From Alphaproteobacteria bacterium (GTDB lineage: Bacteria > Pseudomonadota > Alphaproteobacteria > JACZXZ01): a stretch of 41,092 nucleotides of DNA. This document shows positions 22,795 to 32,130 of this stretch, piece by piece. The first letter of the stretch is position 1. Every line of letters starts with the position of its first letter. Location of the stretch: the NCBI GenBank assembly GCA_035625915.1, contig DASPOR010000103.1, forward strand, positions 1-41,092, given 5' to 3'. The translations under genes were made by a program, and so were the position numbers. The notes below the pieces were generated by a model, which had not been told where the DNA came from, did no database searches, and worked only from the letters and a program-made list of their open reading frames with translations.

Positions 22795-25473
22795 TCAATC
22801 CCGTCCCGCGGGGGCGGCCTTGAGGGCCGATTGCGCGCCGGCGAGCCGTGCAATCGGCACGCGGAAGGGTGAGCAGGAAACGTAATCGAGCCCGACCTCG
22901 TTACAGAAGTGGACCGATGCGGGATCCCCACCGTGCTCGCCGCAGATGCCGCACTTGAGGTCCTTACGGGTCTTGCGGCCCCGTACCACACCCATGCGCA
23001 CAAGCTCGCCGACACCGTCGCGCTCGATCGACACGAATGGGTCCGCGGCGAAAATACCGTTGCGCTGATAAGCCTCGATAAATTTACCGGCATCGTCACG
23101 GCTGAGACCCAGGCAGGTCTGGGTCAAGTCGTTGGTACCGAAGCTGAAGAATTCGGCGGTCTCGGCAATTTCGCCCGCGCGAAGGGCGGCACGCGGCAAC
23201 TCGATCATTGTCCCGACCAGGTATTTGAGCTTCATCGCTTCTTCTTTTTCGACCGATCTGGCAACTCGATCGATCGCGTCCTTGAGGATCTCAAGTTCGC
23301 GCCTGGTGGCGGCGAGCGGGATCATGATCTCGGGCACCACTTTCTTTCCGGTCTCCCGCTCGACGGCCACGCAGGCTTCGAATATGGCGCGCGCCTGCAT
23401 TTCATAAATCTCGGGGTAGGTGATGGCGAGGCGGCAGCCCCGGTGGCCAAGCATGGGATTGACCTCGAACAGCTTGCCCGACGCCTCGCGGATGCGGGAG
23501 AGGGAGACGCCGGCGGCTTCCGCAACCTGCTTCATTTCCGCATCCCCATGGGGTAGGAACTCGTGGAGTGGTGGGTCGAGAAGACGGATCGTGACGGGCA
23601 GTTTGCCCATGATCTTGAAAAGCTCGACAAAGTCGGCGCGTTGCATGGGAAGAAGCTTGGCAAGTGCTCGCCGCCGACCCTTCTCGTCCTCCGCGATGAT
23701 CATTTCGCGCACCGCGACGATGCGGTCGCCATCGAAAAACATATGTTCGGTGCGGCAAAGCCCGATGCCCTCGGCGCCAAATTCCTTTGCCGTGCGCGCA
23801 TCCGCCGGCGTGTCGGCATTGGCCCGCACGCCGATTCTGCGGATGCGGTCCGCCCACCCCATGAGAATTGCGAAATCGCCGGAAAGCTCCGGCTTCGTCG
23901 TCGGAACCGTTCCGAAGAATACTTCGCCGGTTCCGCCGTCGATCGTGATTCCGTCGCCGGCTCGGATCACATGATTGCCGACTGTGATGCTGCCTGTTTC
24001 GTAATCGACTTTTAGGTCGCCCGCACCCGCCACGCAGGCTCGACCCATCCCTCGCGCGACCACCGCGGCGTGGCTCGTAATCCCCCCGCGGGTCGTGAGA
24101 ATTCCCTGGGCCGCGTGCATGCCGTGAATATCCTCGGGGCTCGTCTCGACCCGCACGAGAATGACCGCTTGGCCATGCTTGGCCTTCGCCTCTGCTTCCC
24201 CGGCGTGAAACACCACGATCCCCGAGGCGGCCCCTGGCGAGGCCGGCAGGCCGCGGGCCAGAAGCGTTCTCGGGGCCCTTGGGTCGAGAGTCGGGTGGAG
24301 AAGCTGGTCGAGCGAGGCCGGATCGATCCGCCCTACGGCCTCCGCTCTGGAGATAAGTTTTTCTTTGGCCATCTCGACGGCGATCCGGATCGCGGCCGGT
24401 GCGGTGCGCTTGCCGCTCCGCGTTTGGAGCATGTAGAGCTTGCCGTTCTCGACCGTAAACTCGAGATCCTGCACGTCGCGGTAATGCTTTTCGAGGGTCT
24501 TGCGAAATTGAACGAGCTGCTTGAAGACCTTGGGCATCGTCTCTTCCATCGACGGAAGCCGGGAGCCCGTCGCGCGCTTGCCCGCCTCGGTGATCGACTG
24601 CGGCGTGCGAATTCCCGCCACGACGTCCTCGCCCTGGGCATTGACGAGATACTCACCATAGAAGGCGTTCTCGCCCGTCGACGGATTTCGCGTGAATGCG
24701 ACCCCGGTTGCGCAATCCTGGCCCATGTTTCCAAAGACCATTGCCTGGACGGTGACCGCCGTGCCCCAGTCGTCAGGGATATCGTGGAGCCGCCGGTACG
24801 TGATGGCGCGCTGATTGTTCCAGCTTCCAAACACGGCGCCGACGGCTCCCCAAAGCTGCGCCTTCGGGTCTTGCGGGAAGGGCCTGCTCGATTCCGCGGC
24901 GACGACACGCTGGTAACCGGCGACGAGTTCCTTCAGATCCTCGGCGGCAAGCTCGGTGTCGAGTGCGACGCCCCGATCTTCCTTGATCAGTTCAAGTTGA
25001 TCCTCGAAGTGATGATGCTCGATGCCGAGTACGACGTTGCCGTACATCTGTATGAATCGGCGATAGCTGTCATAGGCGAAACGCTCGTTGCCGCTCGCAG
25101 CCGCAAGACCCCGGACCGTCTCATCGTTGAGCCCGAGATTGAGGACCGTATCCATCATGCCCGGCATCGACGCCCGCGCGCCCGAGCGCACCGACACGAG
25201 CAGGGGATTTTTCGAATCTCCGAATTTTCGGCCGACGATGCGCTCGACCTTCTTGAGCCCGGTCGCGGTCGCAGCTTCCAGCTCGCGAGGGTATTTCTTT
25301 TTGTTCTCGTAGAAATGGGTGCAGACCGCGGTCGTGATTGTGAACCCGGGAGGGACCGGAAGGCCGATCCTGCTCATTTCGGCAAGATTGGCGCCCTTGC
25401 CGCCCAAGAGTTCCTTCATCGACGCGTTGCCCTCGGCCTTGCGGTCGCCGAAGGAATACACCCATTTCGCCAT
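22795..25473 (-). CDS. ppdK: Pyruvate, phosphate dikinase
   Basis: The 892-residue enzyme has the full three-domain layout. The N-terminal ATP-grasp domain starts KWVYSFGD with GGKGANLAEM; the phosphohistidine swivel domain has TRGGITSHAAVVARGMG with His468; the C-terminal PEP/pyruvate barrel ends with the catalytic Cys in LKCGICGEHGGDP. It converts pyruvate, ATP and phosphate to phosphoenolpyruvate, AMP and diphosphate; in bacteria it often works in the glycolytic direction too. Its leader, 7 bases from the start, is made of a tandem octamer that also holds the glyS stop, so the two genes are on one transcript. Length and motifs are complete. Confidence 0.97.
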   Translation of the reverse strand: MAKWVYSFGDRKAEGNASMKELLGGKGANLAEMSRIGLPVPPGFTITTAVCTHFYENKKKYPRELEAATATGLKKVERIVGRKFGDSKNPLLVSVRSGARASMPGMMDTVLNLGLNDETVRGLAAASGNERFAYDSYRRFIQMYGNVVLGIEHHHFEDQLELIKEDRGVALDTELAAEDLKELVAGYQRVVAAESSRPFPQDPKAQLWGAVGAVFGSWNNQRAITYRRLHDIPDDWGTAVTVQAMVFGNMGQDCATGVAFTRNPSTGENAFYGEYLVNAQGEDVVAGIRTPQSITEAGKRATGSRLPSMEETMPKVFKQLVQFRKTLEKHYRDVQDLEFTVENGKLYMLQTRSGKRTAPAAIRIAVEMAKEKLISRAEAVGRIDPASLDQLLHPTLDPRAPRTLLARGLPASPGAASGIVVFHAGEAEAKAKHGQAVILVRVETSPEDIHGMHAAQGILTTRGGITSHAAVVARGMGRACVAGAGDLKVDYETGSITVGNHVIRAGDGITIDGGTGEVFFGTVPTTKPELSGDFAILMGWADRIRRIGVRANADTPADARTAKEFGAEGIGLCRTEHMFFDGDRIVAVREMIIAEDEKGRRRALAKLLPMQRADFVELFKIMGKLPVTIRLLDPPLHEFLPHGDAEMKQVAEAAGVSLSRIREASGKLFEVNPMLGHRGCRLAITYPEIYEMQARAIFEACVAVERETGKKVVPEIMIPLAATRRELEILKDAIDRVARSVEKEEAMKLKYLVGTMIELPRAALRAGEIAETAEFFSFGTNDLTQTCLGLSRDDAGKFIEAYQRNGIFAADPFVSIERDGVGELVRMGVVRGRKTRKDLKCGICGEHGGDPASVHFCNEVGLDYVSCSPFRVPIARLAGAQSALKAAPAGRD

Positions 25474-25480
25474 GTCTATT

Positions 25481-25504
25481 CCCTTTATCCCTTTATCCCT
25501 CTAT
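25481..25504. repeat. Tandem octamer repeat spanning glyS end and ppdK leader
   Basis: Three tandem copies of an 8-bp unit on the plus strand: CCCTTTAT, CCCTTTAT, CCCTCTAT. On the coding (minus) strand this reads GGG-AT motifs and ends 7 bases before the ppdK ATG, so it supplies the ribosome site; the far copy codes the last glyS residues (IEG) and the stop. Gain or loss of one unit would change the glyS tail and ppdK spacing. Confidence 0.6.
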
Positions 25505-27586
25505 CTTCGAAAAATCGGCGACGCCACCGAGCGCCGAGCGGATTGCGGACAGCAGCCTCAAGCGATTCTCGCGAAGGATCGCGTTATCCGTATTGACCGT
25601 GACACGATCGAAGAACGCATCGACGGGCGGGCGCAATTTCGCGAGTGCCGCCATTGCGCCGGCAAAATCTTCCGACCCGACCGCATTCGCGATTCCGCCC
25701 GTGGCGTTGACAAGCCCGTCATAAAGTGCCTTTTCCTCGCCCTGCTCCAGCTTCGTCGGGTCGGCGCCGCCATCATATGTCCGGCTATCCTTCTTTTCCT
25801 CGATGCGCACGATATTCGAAGCGCGCTTGTATGCCGTGAGCAGATTCGCGCCGTCGTCGCTCGCGAGGAATTTGGCCAGTGCCGCCACGCGCGCGAGCAG
25901 GCGGACGAGATCGTCCTCCCCGCCGAGTGCGAATACGCTACTCACGAGATCGTGCCGCACGCCCTTCTCGCGCAGGTGAACCTTGAGCCGGTCGGCAAAA
26001 AATGTGAGGAGATCCTCGCTAAATTGCGAATCGGGCTTCGGTGTCGAAATTCCCTGCTTTGGATAGAGCTCTCGCGCGACTGCAAAGAACCGACGCAGCG
26101 GCACGCGCAGATTGTTCTCGACGATGAGCCGTATAACGCCGAGCGCCGCTCGCCTCAGCGCATAGGGGTCCTTCGAACCCGTGGGCTTTTCATCGATGAG
26201 CCAGAAGCCGACCAGCGTATCGATCTTATCGCCAAGAGCCACGGCAACGGATACCGGCGCCGTCGGGCAACGGTCGTTTGGGCCAAGCGGGGCATAATGA
26301 TCGGCTATCGCGTTCGCGACGGACGGATCCTCGCCGTCGTGCAGGGCGTAATAGCGCCCCATGACGCCCTGAAGATCGGGGAATTCCCCGACCATGCCCG
26401 ATACGAGATCGGCTTTTGCAAGAAGCGATGCGCTACGAACCTTGTCGATGTCGGCGCCCGGAATGCAGCCCGCCAATTCCGCAGCGAGAGTTGCGACTCG
26501 CGAGACCTTCTGGCCGACGGTCCCGAGCTTGGCATGGAAAACCAGCTGGTCGAGCTTCGGTACGCGCTCCTCGAGCCTGGTTTTGCGGTCCAGATCCCAG
26601 AAGAACTTGGCATCGGAGAGGCGGGCGCGGAGCACGCGTTCATTGCCCGCGACGATGGCCTTTCCGCCATCCTCCGCCACCATGTTCGAAACGACGATGA
26701 AGCGTGCTGCGAGCTTGCCGTCCGTCATTTCGAGCGAGAAATATTTCTGATTCGTGCGCATCGTCGAAGTCAACACTTCGCGCGGCACGTCCATGAATTT
26801 AGGGTCGATCGACCCAATCAAGGCGACGGGCCACTCGATCAGCCCGCAAACCTCTTCCAGCAATGCTGGATCTTCCTTCAGCGCGAGCCCCTCGGCCGCC
26901 GCGAGTGCTGTGGCCCCTTCAGAGATCGTGCGCTTGCGCTCCTCGCGGTCGAGCATGACATAGGATTTGCGAAGCTTCTCCCGGTAGTCGGCGAAATGCG
27001 CCACCGTGATGGGCCCTGGGGCGAGGAAACGGTGGCCGAATGTTTGGTTCACGAATCGGAGTTCGGCGCCACTCAGATCGATTGAGCCGGCGAGTGTCTT
27101 GCCGTCGAATATCGCGAGTACGCTATGCAAAGGGCGGACATAGCGAAACGCGGTGGCTCCGGCGCGCATCGACTTCGGCCACGGAATGGCCCGGATCGCT
27201 TCATCCAACATTCCGACGAGCAACTGCGCCGCCGCTTGTCCCGCCACCCTACGAACCGCAAAATAAAATTCGGCGTTCCCCACTGTGCGCTTCTCGCACT
27301 GATCGAGGTTCGAGAGGCCCGCGGACTTCAGGAAGCCCTGGATCGCTTGCTCGGGCGCACCGACGCGAGGACCCTTTCGCTCCTCGGAGAGATCGGGCTG
27401 CATCGGGGGCAATCCCTCGACGACGAGTGCCAAACGACGCGGGGTTACAAATGACTCGGCACTGCTGAAATCGAGCCGCGCTTCGGCAAGTTTCTCGGTC
27501 ACGAGCCGCTTCAGGTCCGCCGCGGCCTTCGCCTGCATGCGGGCGGGAATCTCTTCGGAGAAGAGTTCGAGAAGAAGCTCCGCCAC
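25493..27586 (-). CDS. glyS: Glycine-tRNA ligase beta subunit
   Basis: From the chosen GTG the protein has 697 residues, the usual length of bacterial GlyS, and opens with the conserved [18 protein letters not shown], where the first residue is read as Met. Other matches are [11 protein letters not shown] near residue 47-57, GFLKSAGL, and in the tRNA-binding C-terminal part [19 protein letters not shown] and [21 protein letters not shown]. The GTG lies two bases after the glyQ stop, so translation is coupled; a TTG/CTG-type start further up would overlap glyQ. It pairs with GlyQ as an alpha2-beta2 glycyl-tRNA synthetase. The stop lies in the octamer repeat before ppdK. Confidence 0.97.
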   Translation of the reverse strand: MAELLLELFSEEIPARMQAKAAADLKRLVTEKLAEARLDFSSAESFVTPRRLALVVEGLPPMQPDLSEERKGPRVGAPEQAIQGFLKSAGLSNLDQCEKRTVGNAEFYFAVRRVAGQAAAQLLVGMLDEAIRAIPWPKSMRAGATAFRYVRPLHSVLAIFDGKTLAGSIDLSGAELRFVNQTFGHRFLAPGPITVAHFADYREKLRKSYVMLDREERKRTISEGATALAAAEGLALKEDPALLEEVCGLIEWPVALIGSIDPKFMDVPREVLTSTMRTNQKYFSLEMTDGKLAARFIVVSNMVAEDGGKAIVAGNERVLRARLSDAKFFWDLDRKTRLEERVPKLDQLVFHAKLGTVGQKVSRVATLAAELAGCIPGADIDKVRSASLLAKADLVSGMVGEFPDLQGVMGRYYALHDGEDPSVANAIADHYAPLGPNDRCPTAPVSVAVALGDKIDTLVGFWLIDEKPTGSKDPYALRRAALGVIRLIVENNLRVPLRRFFAVARELYPKQGISTPKPDSQFSEDLLTFFADRLKVHLREKGVRHDLVSSVFALGGEDDLVRLLARVAALAKFLASDDGANLLTAYKRASNIVRIEEKKDSRTYDGGADPTKLEQGEEKALYDGLVNATGGIANAVGSEDFAGAMAALAKLRPPVDAFFDRVTVNTDNAILRENRLRLLSAIRSALGGVADFSKIEG

Positions 27587-27588
27587 GG

Positions 27589-28491
27589 CTAGCCCAAATG
27601 CCCGCGGCTCTTGAGCCAGCCCTCGCAGCACGCCTTAGCGAGGGAGCGCACCCGGCCGATATACGCTTGGCGCTCCGTAACGCTGATGACGCCGCGCGCA
27701 TCCAGAAGATTGAAGAGATGGCTCGCCTTGATGCATTGATCGTATGCAGGGAGCGATAGCTTCGCCCCAATCAATGCCGCGCACTCCGTCTCGGCATCCT
27801 CGAAGTGGCGAAAAAGGATCGCCGTGTCGGCGCGTTCGAAATTGTAGGCGGAAAATTCGCGCTCGCTCTGAAGAAATACGTCGCCATAGGTAATGCGGCC
27901 CGAACCTGCGACGCCATTGAAGTCGAGATCGTAGACGTTCTCGACACCCTGCACGTACATGGCAAGCCGCTCGAGGCCATAGGTATATTCAACGGACACG
28001 GGATTGCAGTCGAATCCACCCACTTGCTGGAAATAGGTGTATTGGCTGACTTCCATGCCGTCGCACCAGACTTCCCAACCAAGCCCCCAGGCACCGAGCG
28101 TCGGGCTTTCCCAATCGTCCTCGACGAAGCGTATGTCGTGCCGAAGCGGGTCGACGCCGAGGCGCTTGAGGCTTTCGAGATAAAGTTCCTGGGAATTGTC
28201 CGGCGAAGGCTTCAGGATCGCCTGGAATTGGTAATAGTGCTGGAGCCGATTTGGGTTCTCTCCGTAGCGACCGTCCGTCGGCCGGCGGGAGGGCTGCACA
28301 TAGGCCGCTCGCCAGGGCTCTGGCCCCAGGCTGCGCAACGTTGTCGCTGGATGGAAGGTGCCTGCGCCAACCTCCACGTCATAGGGTTGCAACAGAACGC
28401 AGCCTTGCTCCGCCCAATATTGCTGAAGCGTTAGGATGAGCGACTGAAAACTCTTTGCGGAGGCGCCGTTCTTGGCCATCGCGAGGTTCAT
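27589..28491 (-). CDS. glyQ: Glycine-tRNA ligase alpha subunit
   Basis: The protein has about 300 residues from the ATG at MNLAMAK. It is a near-consensus Gly[71 protein letters not shown] and the [13 protein letters not shown] segment, which together form the class II catalytic core. A second ATG four codons later (MAKNGAS) is equally likely; neither has a strong ribosome site. The TTG nine codons earlier is less likely. With GlyS it charges tRNA-Gly in the cytoplasm. It is the first gene of the glyQ-glyS-ppdK transcript. Confidence 0.97.
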   Translation of the reverse strand: MNLAMAKNGASAKSFQSLILTLQQYWAEQGCVLLQPYDVEVGAGTFHPATTLRSLGPEPWRAAYVQPSRRPTDGRYGENPNRLQHYYQFQAILKPSPDNSQELYLESLKRLGVDPLRHDIRFVEDDWESPTLGAWGLGWEVWCDGMEVSQYTYFQQVGGFDCNPVSVEYTYGLERLAMYVQGVENVYDLDFNGVAGSGRITYGDVFLQSEREFSAYNFERADTAILFRHFEDAETECAALIGAKLSLPAYDQCIKASHLFNLLDARGVISVTERQAYIGRVRSLAKACCEGWLKSRGHLG

Positions 28492-28621
28492 GGGAACAAA
28501 CGTGGGTGCAGTGCACAATAATGGCCGCCGAAAAGGGGGTCAATCCGTATGAAGAGTGGGCGGAATGTAAAGCCAATAGGCTGCACGTGGCGACGAATTA
28601 AGGGGCAGCCTATCCCCGCAG

Positions 28622-28909
28622 CTATGGAAATGGGCAACCGGGCTGACCGCATTTTGCGACCCCTCGCACCGGCACGTAGGCGCCGCAGACCCGGCATTTG
28701 ACTGTCTCTTCGACCTCGCTTCGCGCATTGTCGGAAGCTACGCCGGCGCCGCCGTCGCCGGCCCGTCGGCGCACCCGCGCGTCGCGGGCCTGGCGTTTTG
28801 CCTCCGCGTCGCGGAGCGCCTGAATGCGCCCGATCAACTTGAACCCGTACCAGACAATGAGAAGGATGCCGGCGAGGACGATGAGCTTGGGCAGACTAAA
28901 GCCGAACAT
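28622..28909 (-). CDS. Single-helix membrane protein with C-terminal zinc ribbon
   Basis: The 95-residue protein starts with one hydrophobic helix (about 8-26, KLIVLAGILLIVWYGFKLI), a charged linker of about 45 residues rich in Arg and Ala, and a C-terminal zinc ribbon with cysteines at 72, 75, 87 and 92 (CRVCGAYVP, then CGQPGC). Proteins of this shape lie near glyQ in other alphaproteobacteria as I recall, with no known function. I chose the ATG just before the helix; the frame runs on 18 codons upstream. No good ribosome site is visible. It lies about 130 bp from the glyQ start on the same strand, upstream of it. Confidence 0.75.
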   Translation of the reverse strand: MFGFSLPKLIVLAGILLIVWYGFKLIGRIQALRDAEAKRQARDARVRRRAGDGGAGVASDNARSEVEETVKCRVCGAYVPVRGVAKCGQPGCPFP

Positions 28910-29138
28910 TGCGCCATCTAGGCGGCCTCCCCTGCTTCGGTCAAGGAAAACCGGGGTTTGCACGCCCTGTCGGCGTTTCTAGATCGGCTTCTCAAATTAG
29001 GCCTGCCTTGCCCGGCCGCTTGACGGCCGCCACAAAAACTTTACTTCGGAACGAGCAATGTCCCGCACCGCACCCTAAATAGTGGGATAAAGTGGCACCG
29101 CGGGAGTGCTGAACGAGCGCAAGAGCGAAGGAGGGGCC

Positions 29139-30344
29139 ATGAGCGAGACTGCACGTCCGCAATCGCCGGCCAAGGAGCGCGCGGTTGCCCTCGTGCTGCA
29201 GGGTGGGGGTGCGTTGGGCGCCTTCCAAGTCGGCGCCTATGAAGCGCTTTGCACGCAGAAACTGCGTCCGTGCTGGATTGCAGGAACCTCGATCGGCGCC
29301 ATCAACGGCGCGATCATTGCCGGAAACGAACCGAACAAGGCGCTGGAACGCCTTCACGATTTTTGGTACAGCGTCTCTACGCCCGATGCCGCCGCACCCC
29401 CGGAAAAGAACGACTCGCTACGCCAAATCTTCAGTTTCTGGAGTGCTCAGCAGTCCGTGTTCACGGGCCAGCCCGGCTTCTTTACGCCGCGTCCAGTGCC
29501 GCCCGTGCTGGCCCCGCCTGGCGGTCCAGCCGCCACGAGTTTCTATGACACGAACCCGCTTAAACTCACCCTTGAACGACTGATCGATTTCGACCGGATC
29601 AACGCGAGGGCGTGCCGCTTGAGCCTTGGTGCTGTCGAGGTCGATACCGGCCGCCAAGTCTACTTCGACAATCACATTCAAAAAATCGGGCCAGAGCATG
29701 TGATGGCGAGCGGGGCATTGCCTCCCGCCTTCCCAGCCGTGCGCGTTGGCGACAAGCTGTACTGGGACGGCGGTATCGTTTCGAATACGCCGCTCGATGC
29801 CTTGATGAGCAACCCACCGACCAGCGACCTCTTAATTCTCGTGGTCGACCTTTGGAATCCGCGCGGCAGGACGCCCGCCACGATGATCGAGGTTCAGGCG
29901 CGCCTCAAGGACATCACCTATGCGAGTCGGGCGATGCATCATATCGACGCCTACGAAAAGATCAGTGTGCTGCGCCAGCTCGTCGACAAGCTTTACAAAA
30001 AGCTGCCTGCAGGTCCCGACGCGGACGCCCTATGGTTCGAGGTGGAATCGCTCGGCTGCCCGCACGTCGTCGATATCGTCCATCTTATTTACGAAGAAGC
30101 ATCGTATGAGCTTCCGTCGCGCGATTACGAATTTTCGCGCTCTTCGGTGGCGCGGCATCGCGAGCAAGGGCTGTGCCAAGCGATGCGCGTACTCGCACGC
30201 CGCGGCTGGTGCACACCGTCGACCCAGCCGGATGCCGTGCGGATCCACGAGACCCCGCCGCTACCTTTGTCGAGACGGCGGGCAGCGAACACGGGAAGGC
30301 GTCCAGGCCGCCGCGGCAAAGCGCCCGGAATGGAAGTCCATTAA
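29139..30344 (+). CDS. Patatin-like phospholipase with DUF3734 C-terminal domain
   Basis: The 401-residue protein has all patatin elements: LVLQGGGALGAFQVGAYEAL (oxyanion GGG at about 22-24), the nucleophile elbow GTSIGAING with Ser51, and the DGG of YWDGGIVSNTP with catalytic Asp210. The C-terminal 130 residues (ARLKDITYASRAMHHIDAYEKI and CPHVVDIVHLIYEEASYELP) match DUF3734, which follows patatin in a group tied to polyhydroxyalkanoate metabolism. The ATG has GGAGGGG upstream; the longer frame lacks one. It is 27 bp before a 3-hydroxybutyrate dehydrogenase gene on the same strand, so one operon. It may hydrolyse acyl esters on storage granules; this is inference. Confidence 0.9.
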   Translation: MSETARPQSPAKERAVALVLQGGGALGAFQVGAYEALCTQKLRPCWIAGTSIGAINGAIIAGNEPNKALERLHDFWYSVSTPDAAAPPEKNDSLRQIFSFWSAQQSVFTGQPGFFTPRPVPPVLAPPGGPAATSFYDTNPLKLTLERLIDFDRINARACRLSLGAVEVDTGRQVYFDNHIQKIGPEHVMASGALPPAFPAVRVGDKLYWDGGIVSNTPLDALMSNPPTSDLLILVVDLWNPRGRTPATMIEVQARLKDITYASRAMHHIDAYEKISVLRQLVDKLYKKLPAGPDADALWFEVESLGCPHVVDIVHLIYEEASYELPSRDYEFSRSSVARHREQGLCQAMRVLARRGWCTPSTQPDAVRIHETPPLPLSRRRAANTGRRPGRRGKAPGMEVH

Positions 30345-30371
30345 GTAACGACAGCCAGAAGGAGATGTACG

Positions 30372-31154
30372 ATGACCATGCAAGGCAAGATCGCGATGGT
30401 GACGGGTGCGGCGAGCGGCATCGGGCGTGAAATCGCATGCGAGTTCGCGCGCGCGGGTGCGAAGCTGGCCATTGCCGATCTCAACCTCGACGCCGCGAAT
30501 GCCACTGCCAATGAAATCGTGAAATCGGGCGGGGCCGCGGTCGGCGTGCGCATGGACGTGACCAAGGAGCACGAGGTCGATGGTGGCGTAGAGGCCACGG
30601 TCAAGAAGCTCGGCGGGCTCGACGTGATGGTGAGTAACGCGGGCATCCAGCACATCGACCCGCTCGACCAACTCTCATACGCGAATTGGCGCAAAGTCGT
30701 CGAAATCCACCTCGACGGCGGCTTTCTCTGCACGCGCGCGGCACTCCGCCAAATGTATGCCCAAGGCCGCGGAGGTTCGATCATCTACATGGGTTCGGTC
30801 CACTCGAAAGAAGCCTCGGTCCTGAAGGGGCCCTATGTTTCCGCAAAACATGCGCTGATCGGGTTGGCCAAGGTCGTCGCCAAGGAAGGCGCCAAGCATG
30901 GCGTGCGCGCGAACGTCATCTGCCCTGGCTTCGTCCGCACCCCGCTGGTCGACAAACAGATTCCCGAACAGGCCAAGGAGCTGGGCATCAGCGAGCAAGA
31001 CGTAATCAAGAACGTGATGCTGAAGGACACGGTGGATGGCGAGTTCACGACGATCGAAGATGTAGCGCAGCTCGCGGTCTTCCTCGCCGCCTACCCCACG
31101 AACGCCCTCACCGGTCAGTCGTTCGTGGTGAGCCACGGCTGGTTCATGCAATAA
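30372..31154 (+). CDS. bdhA: 3-hydroxybutyrate dehydrogenase
   Basis: This 260-residue short-chain dehydrogenase has TGAASGIG (residues 11-18) for NAD binding, NAG (89-91), and the catalytic triad Ser142, Tyr155 and Lys159 (YVSAK). Segments SNAGIQHIDPLDQL, MGSVHSKEASVLKGPYV and CPGFVRTPLVDKQIPEQAKELG with the C-terminal GWFMQ are those of 3-hydroxybutyrate dehydrogenase rather than other SDRs; as I recall, the C-terminal Gln contacts the substrate in this family. It oxidises D-3-hydroxybutyrate to acetoacetate with NAD in polyhydroxybutyrate breakdown. AGAAGGAG precedes the ATG. It is the second gene of the patatin operon. Confidence 0.94.
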   Translation: MTMQGKIAMVTGAASGIGREIACEFARAGAKLAIADLNLDAANATANEIVKSGGAAVGVRMDVTKEHEVDGGVEATVKKLGGLDVMVSNAGIQHIDPLDQLSYANWRKVVEIHLDGGFLCTRAALRQMYAQGRGGSIIYMGSVHSKEASVLKGPYVSAKHALIGLAKVVAKEGAKHGVRANVICPGFVRTPLVDKQIPEQAKELGISEQDVIKNVMLKDTVDGEFTTIEDVAQLAVFLAAYPTNALTGQSFVVSHGWFMQ

Positions 31155-31160
31155 GGCCGA

Positions 31161-31185
31161 GGATCGACAGGTCCGCGCTTTTTTT
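31161..31185 (+). terminator. Possible intrinsic terminator after 3-hydroxybutyrate dehydrogenase
   Basis: A short stem GGATC/GGTCC with a 4-base loop is followed by GCGC and then seven T. It lies 6 bp past the stop. The stem is weak and the T run starts four bases after it. A second inverted repeat TTTTGCGT-G-ACGCAAAA (31182-31198) overlaps the T run and may form a bidirectional end with the convergent sppA gene. Confidence 0.35.
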
Positions 31186-31220
31186 GCGTGACGCAAAAGG
31201 AGGGGTGCTGCCCGCGGGCG

Positions 31221-32090
31221 TCAGAGACCGAAACGCGACCAGAGGGCGCGGGCCTCCAAGGATGCGATGAGTTCCGGCGCCCAATCCGCCGGCCAGGCAA
31301 ATGCGGGCGCATCGACCGTTGCAAGGCCGAGCCGGCGGCGCAGCCATCCGCGCTCTCCGCTCACGACACGCAAGCGCACCTTGTCGCCAAAGCGATTGCG
31401 CAGCGTGCCGCGCAGATCGCCGATGCCGTCGACCAGCCCGAATTCGAGTGCGCGCCGACCGGTCCAGAATTCGCCGTTGAAGAGCGCATCTTCGCTCGCC
31501 TTCAGCTTGTTGGCTCGCCGGGTGCGCACCTGTGTCTTGAAGGCTTCGTGCAGCTCATGCTGCAACGCCTTGAGACGCTCGATGTCATCGGGATCTTCGG
31601 CGAGAAAGGGATCGAGCATCGCCTTGCGCTCGCCGGCCGTGTAAAGCCGGCGACGAATGCCCAGCCGTTTGATCAAGTCTTGAAAGCCGAAGCCCGTCGA
31701 GATCACCCCAATCGAGCCGACGATCGAGGTTTCCGCCGCGTAGATTTCATCGGCGGCGCACGCAAGCCAATAACCGCCCGATGCGGCGACGTCCTCAACG
31801 AACGCGAAGACAGGCACATTCTTCTCGGCGGCAAGTTGGCGAATGCGGCCGGCGATCAGCAAGGATTGCGACGCCGAGCCGCCGGGGGAATTGATTGCGA
31901 GTGCGACGGCGGAGAGCGGCTTGATCTTGAATGCGCGCTCGAGCACACCTGCAACGCCCGCGATATTGAGGCCCCCGCGCAAGGGGCCGAGGGGGCCGAT
32001 CACGCCGAAGAGACGCACGACGGAAACCTGGGGCAGGGCCGGCCGCAGCGCGGGGATCGGCAATCGATCAAGGAACGCCGTAAGGCTCAT
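31221..32090 (-). CDS. sppA: S49 family peptidase, short SppA type
   Basis: From the chosen ATG the protein has 289 residues, the length of short (36 kDa-type) SppA. The catalytic Ser104 lies in VAASGGYWLACAAD and the Lys156 in YTAGERKAMLDPF; NSPGGSASQS (about 67-76) and VGSIGVI are further family marks. It clears signal peptides or trims membrane proteins. Hydrophobicity at the N-terminus is modest, so membrane anchoring is not sure. The frame continues upstream into the methyltransferase gene, which I regard as noise, but no strong ribosome site supports the ATG, so the start is provisional. It lies 40 bp after the methyltransferase gene on the same strand. Confidence 0.9.
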   Translation of the reverse strand: MSLTAFLDRLPIPALRPALPQVSVVRLFGVIGPLGPLRGGLNIAGVAGVLERAFKIKPLSAVALAINSPGGSASQSLLIAGRIRQLAAEKNVPVFAFVEDVAASGGYWLACAADEIYAAETSIVGSIGVISTGFGFQDLIKRLGIRRRLYTAGERKAMLDPFLAEDPDDIERLKALQHELHEAFKTQVRTRRANKLKASEDALFNGEFWTGRRALEFGLVDGIGDLRGTLRNRFGDKVRLRVVSGERGWLRRRLGLATVDAPAFAWPADWAPELIASLEARALWSRFGL

Positions 32091-32130
32091 GTCATCAGGA
32101 TAGGGTGCTCGAAATGACTTGCCAACCGCT

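Noticed and set aside
24070..27085. Two long plus-strand frames (508 and 588 codons) over ppdK and glyS
   Set aside because: Antisense to the complete ppdK and glyS genes; composition is shadow-like.
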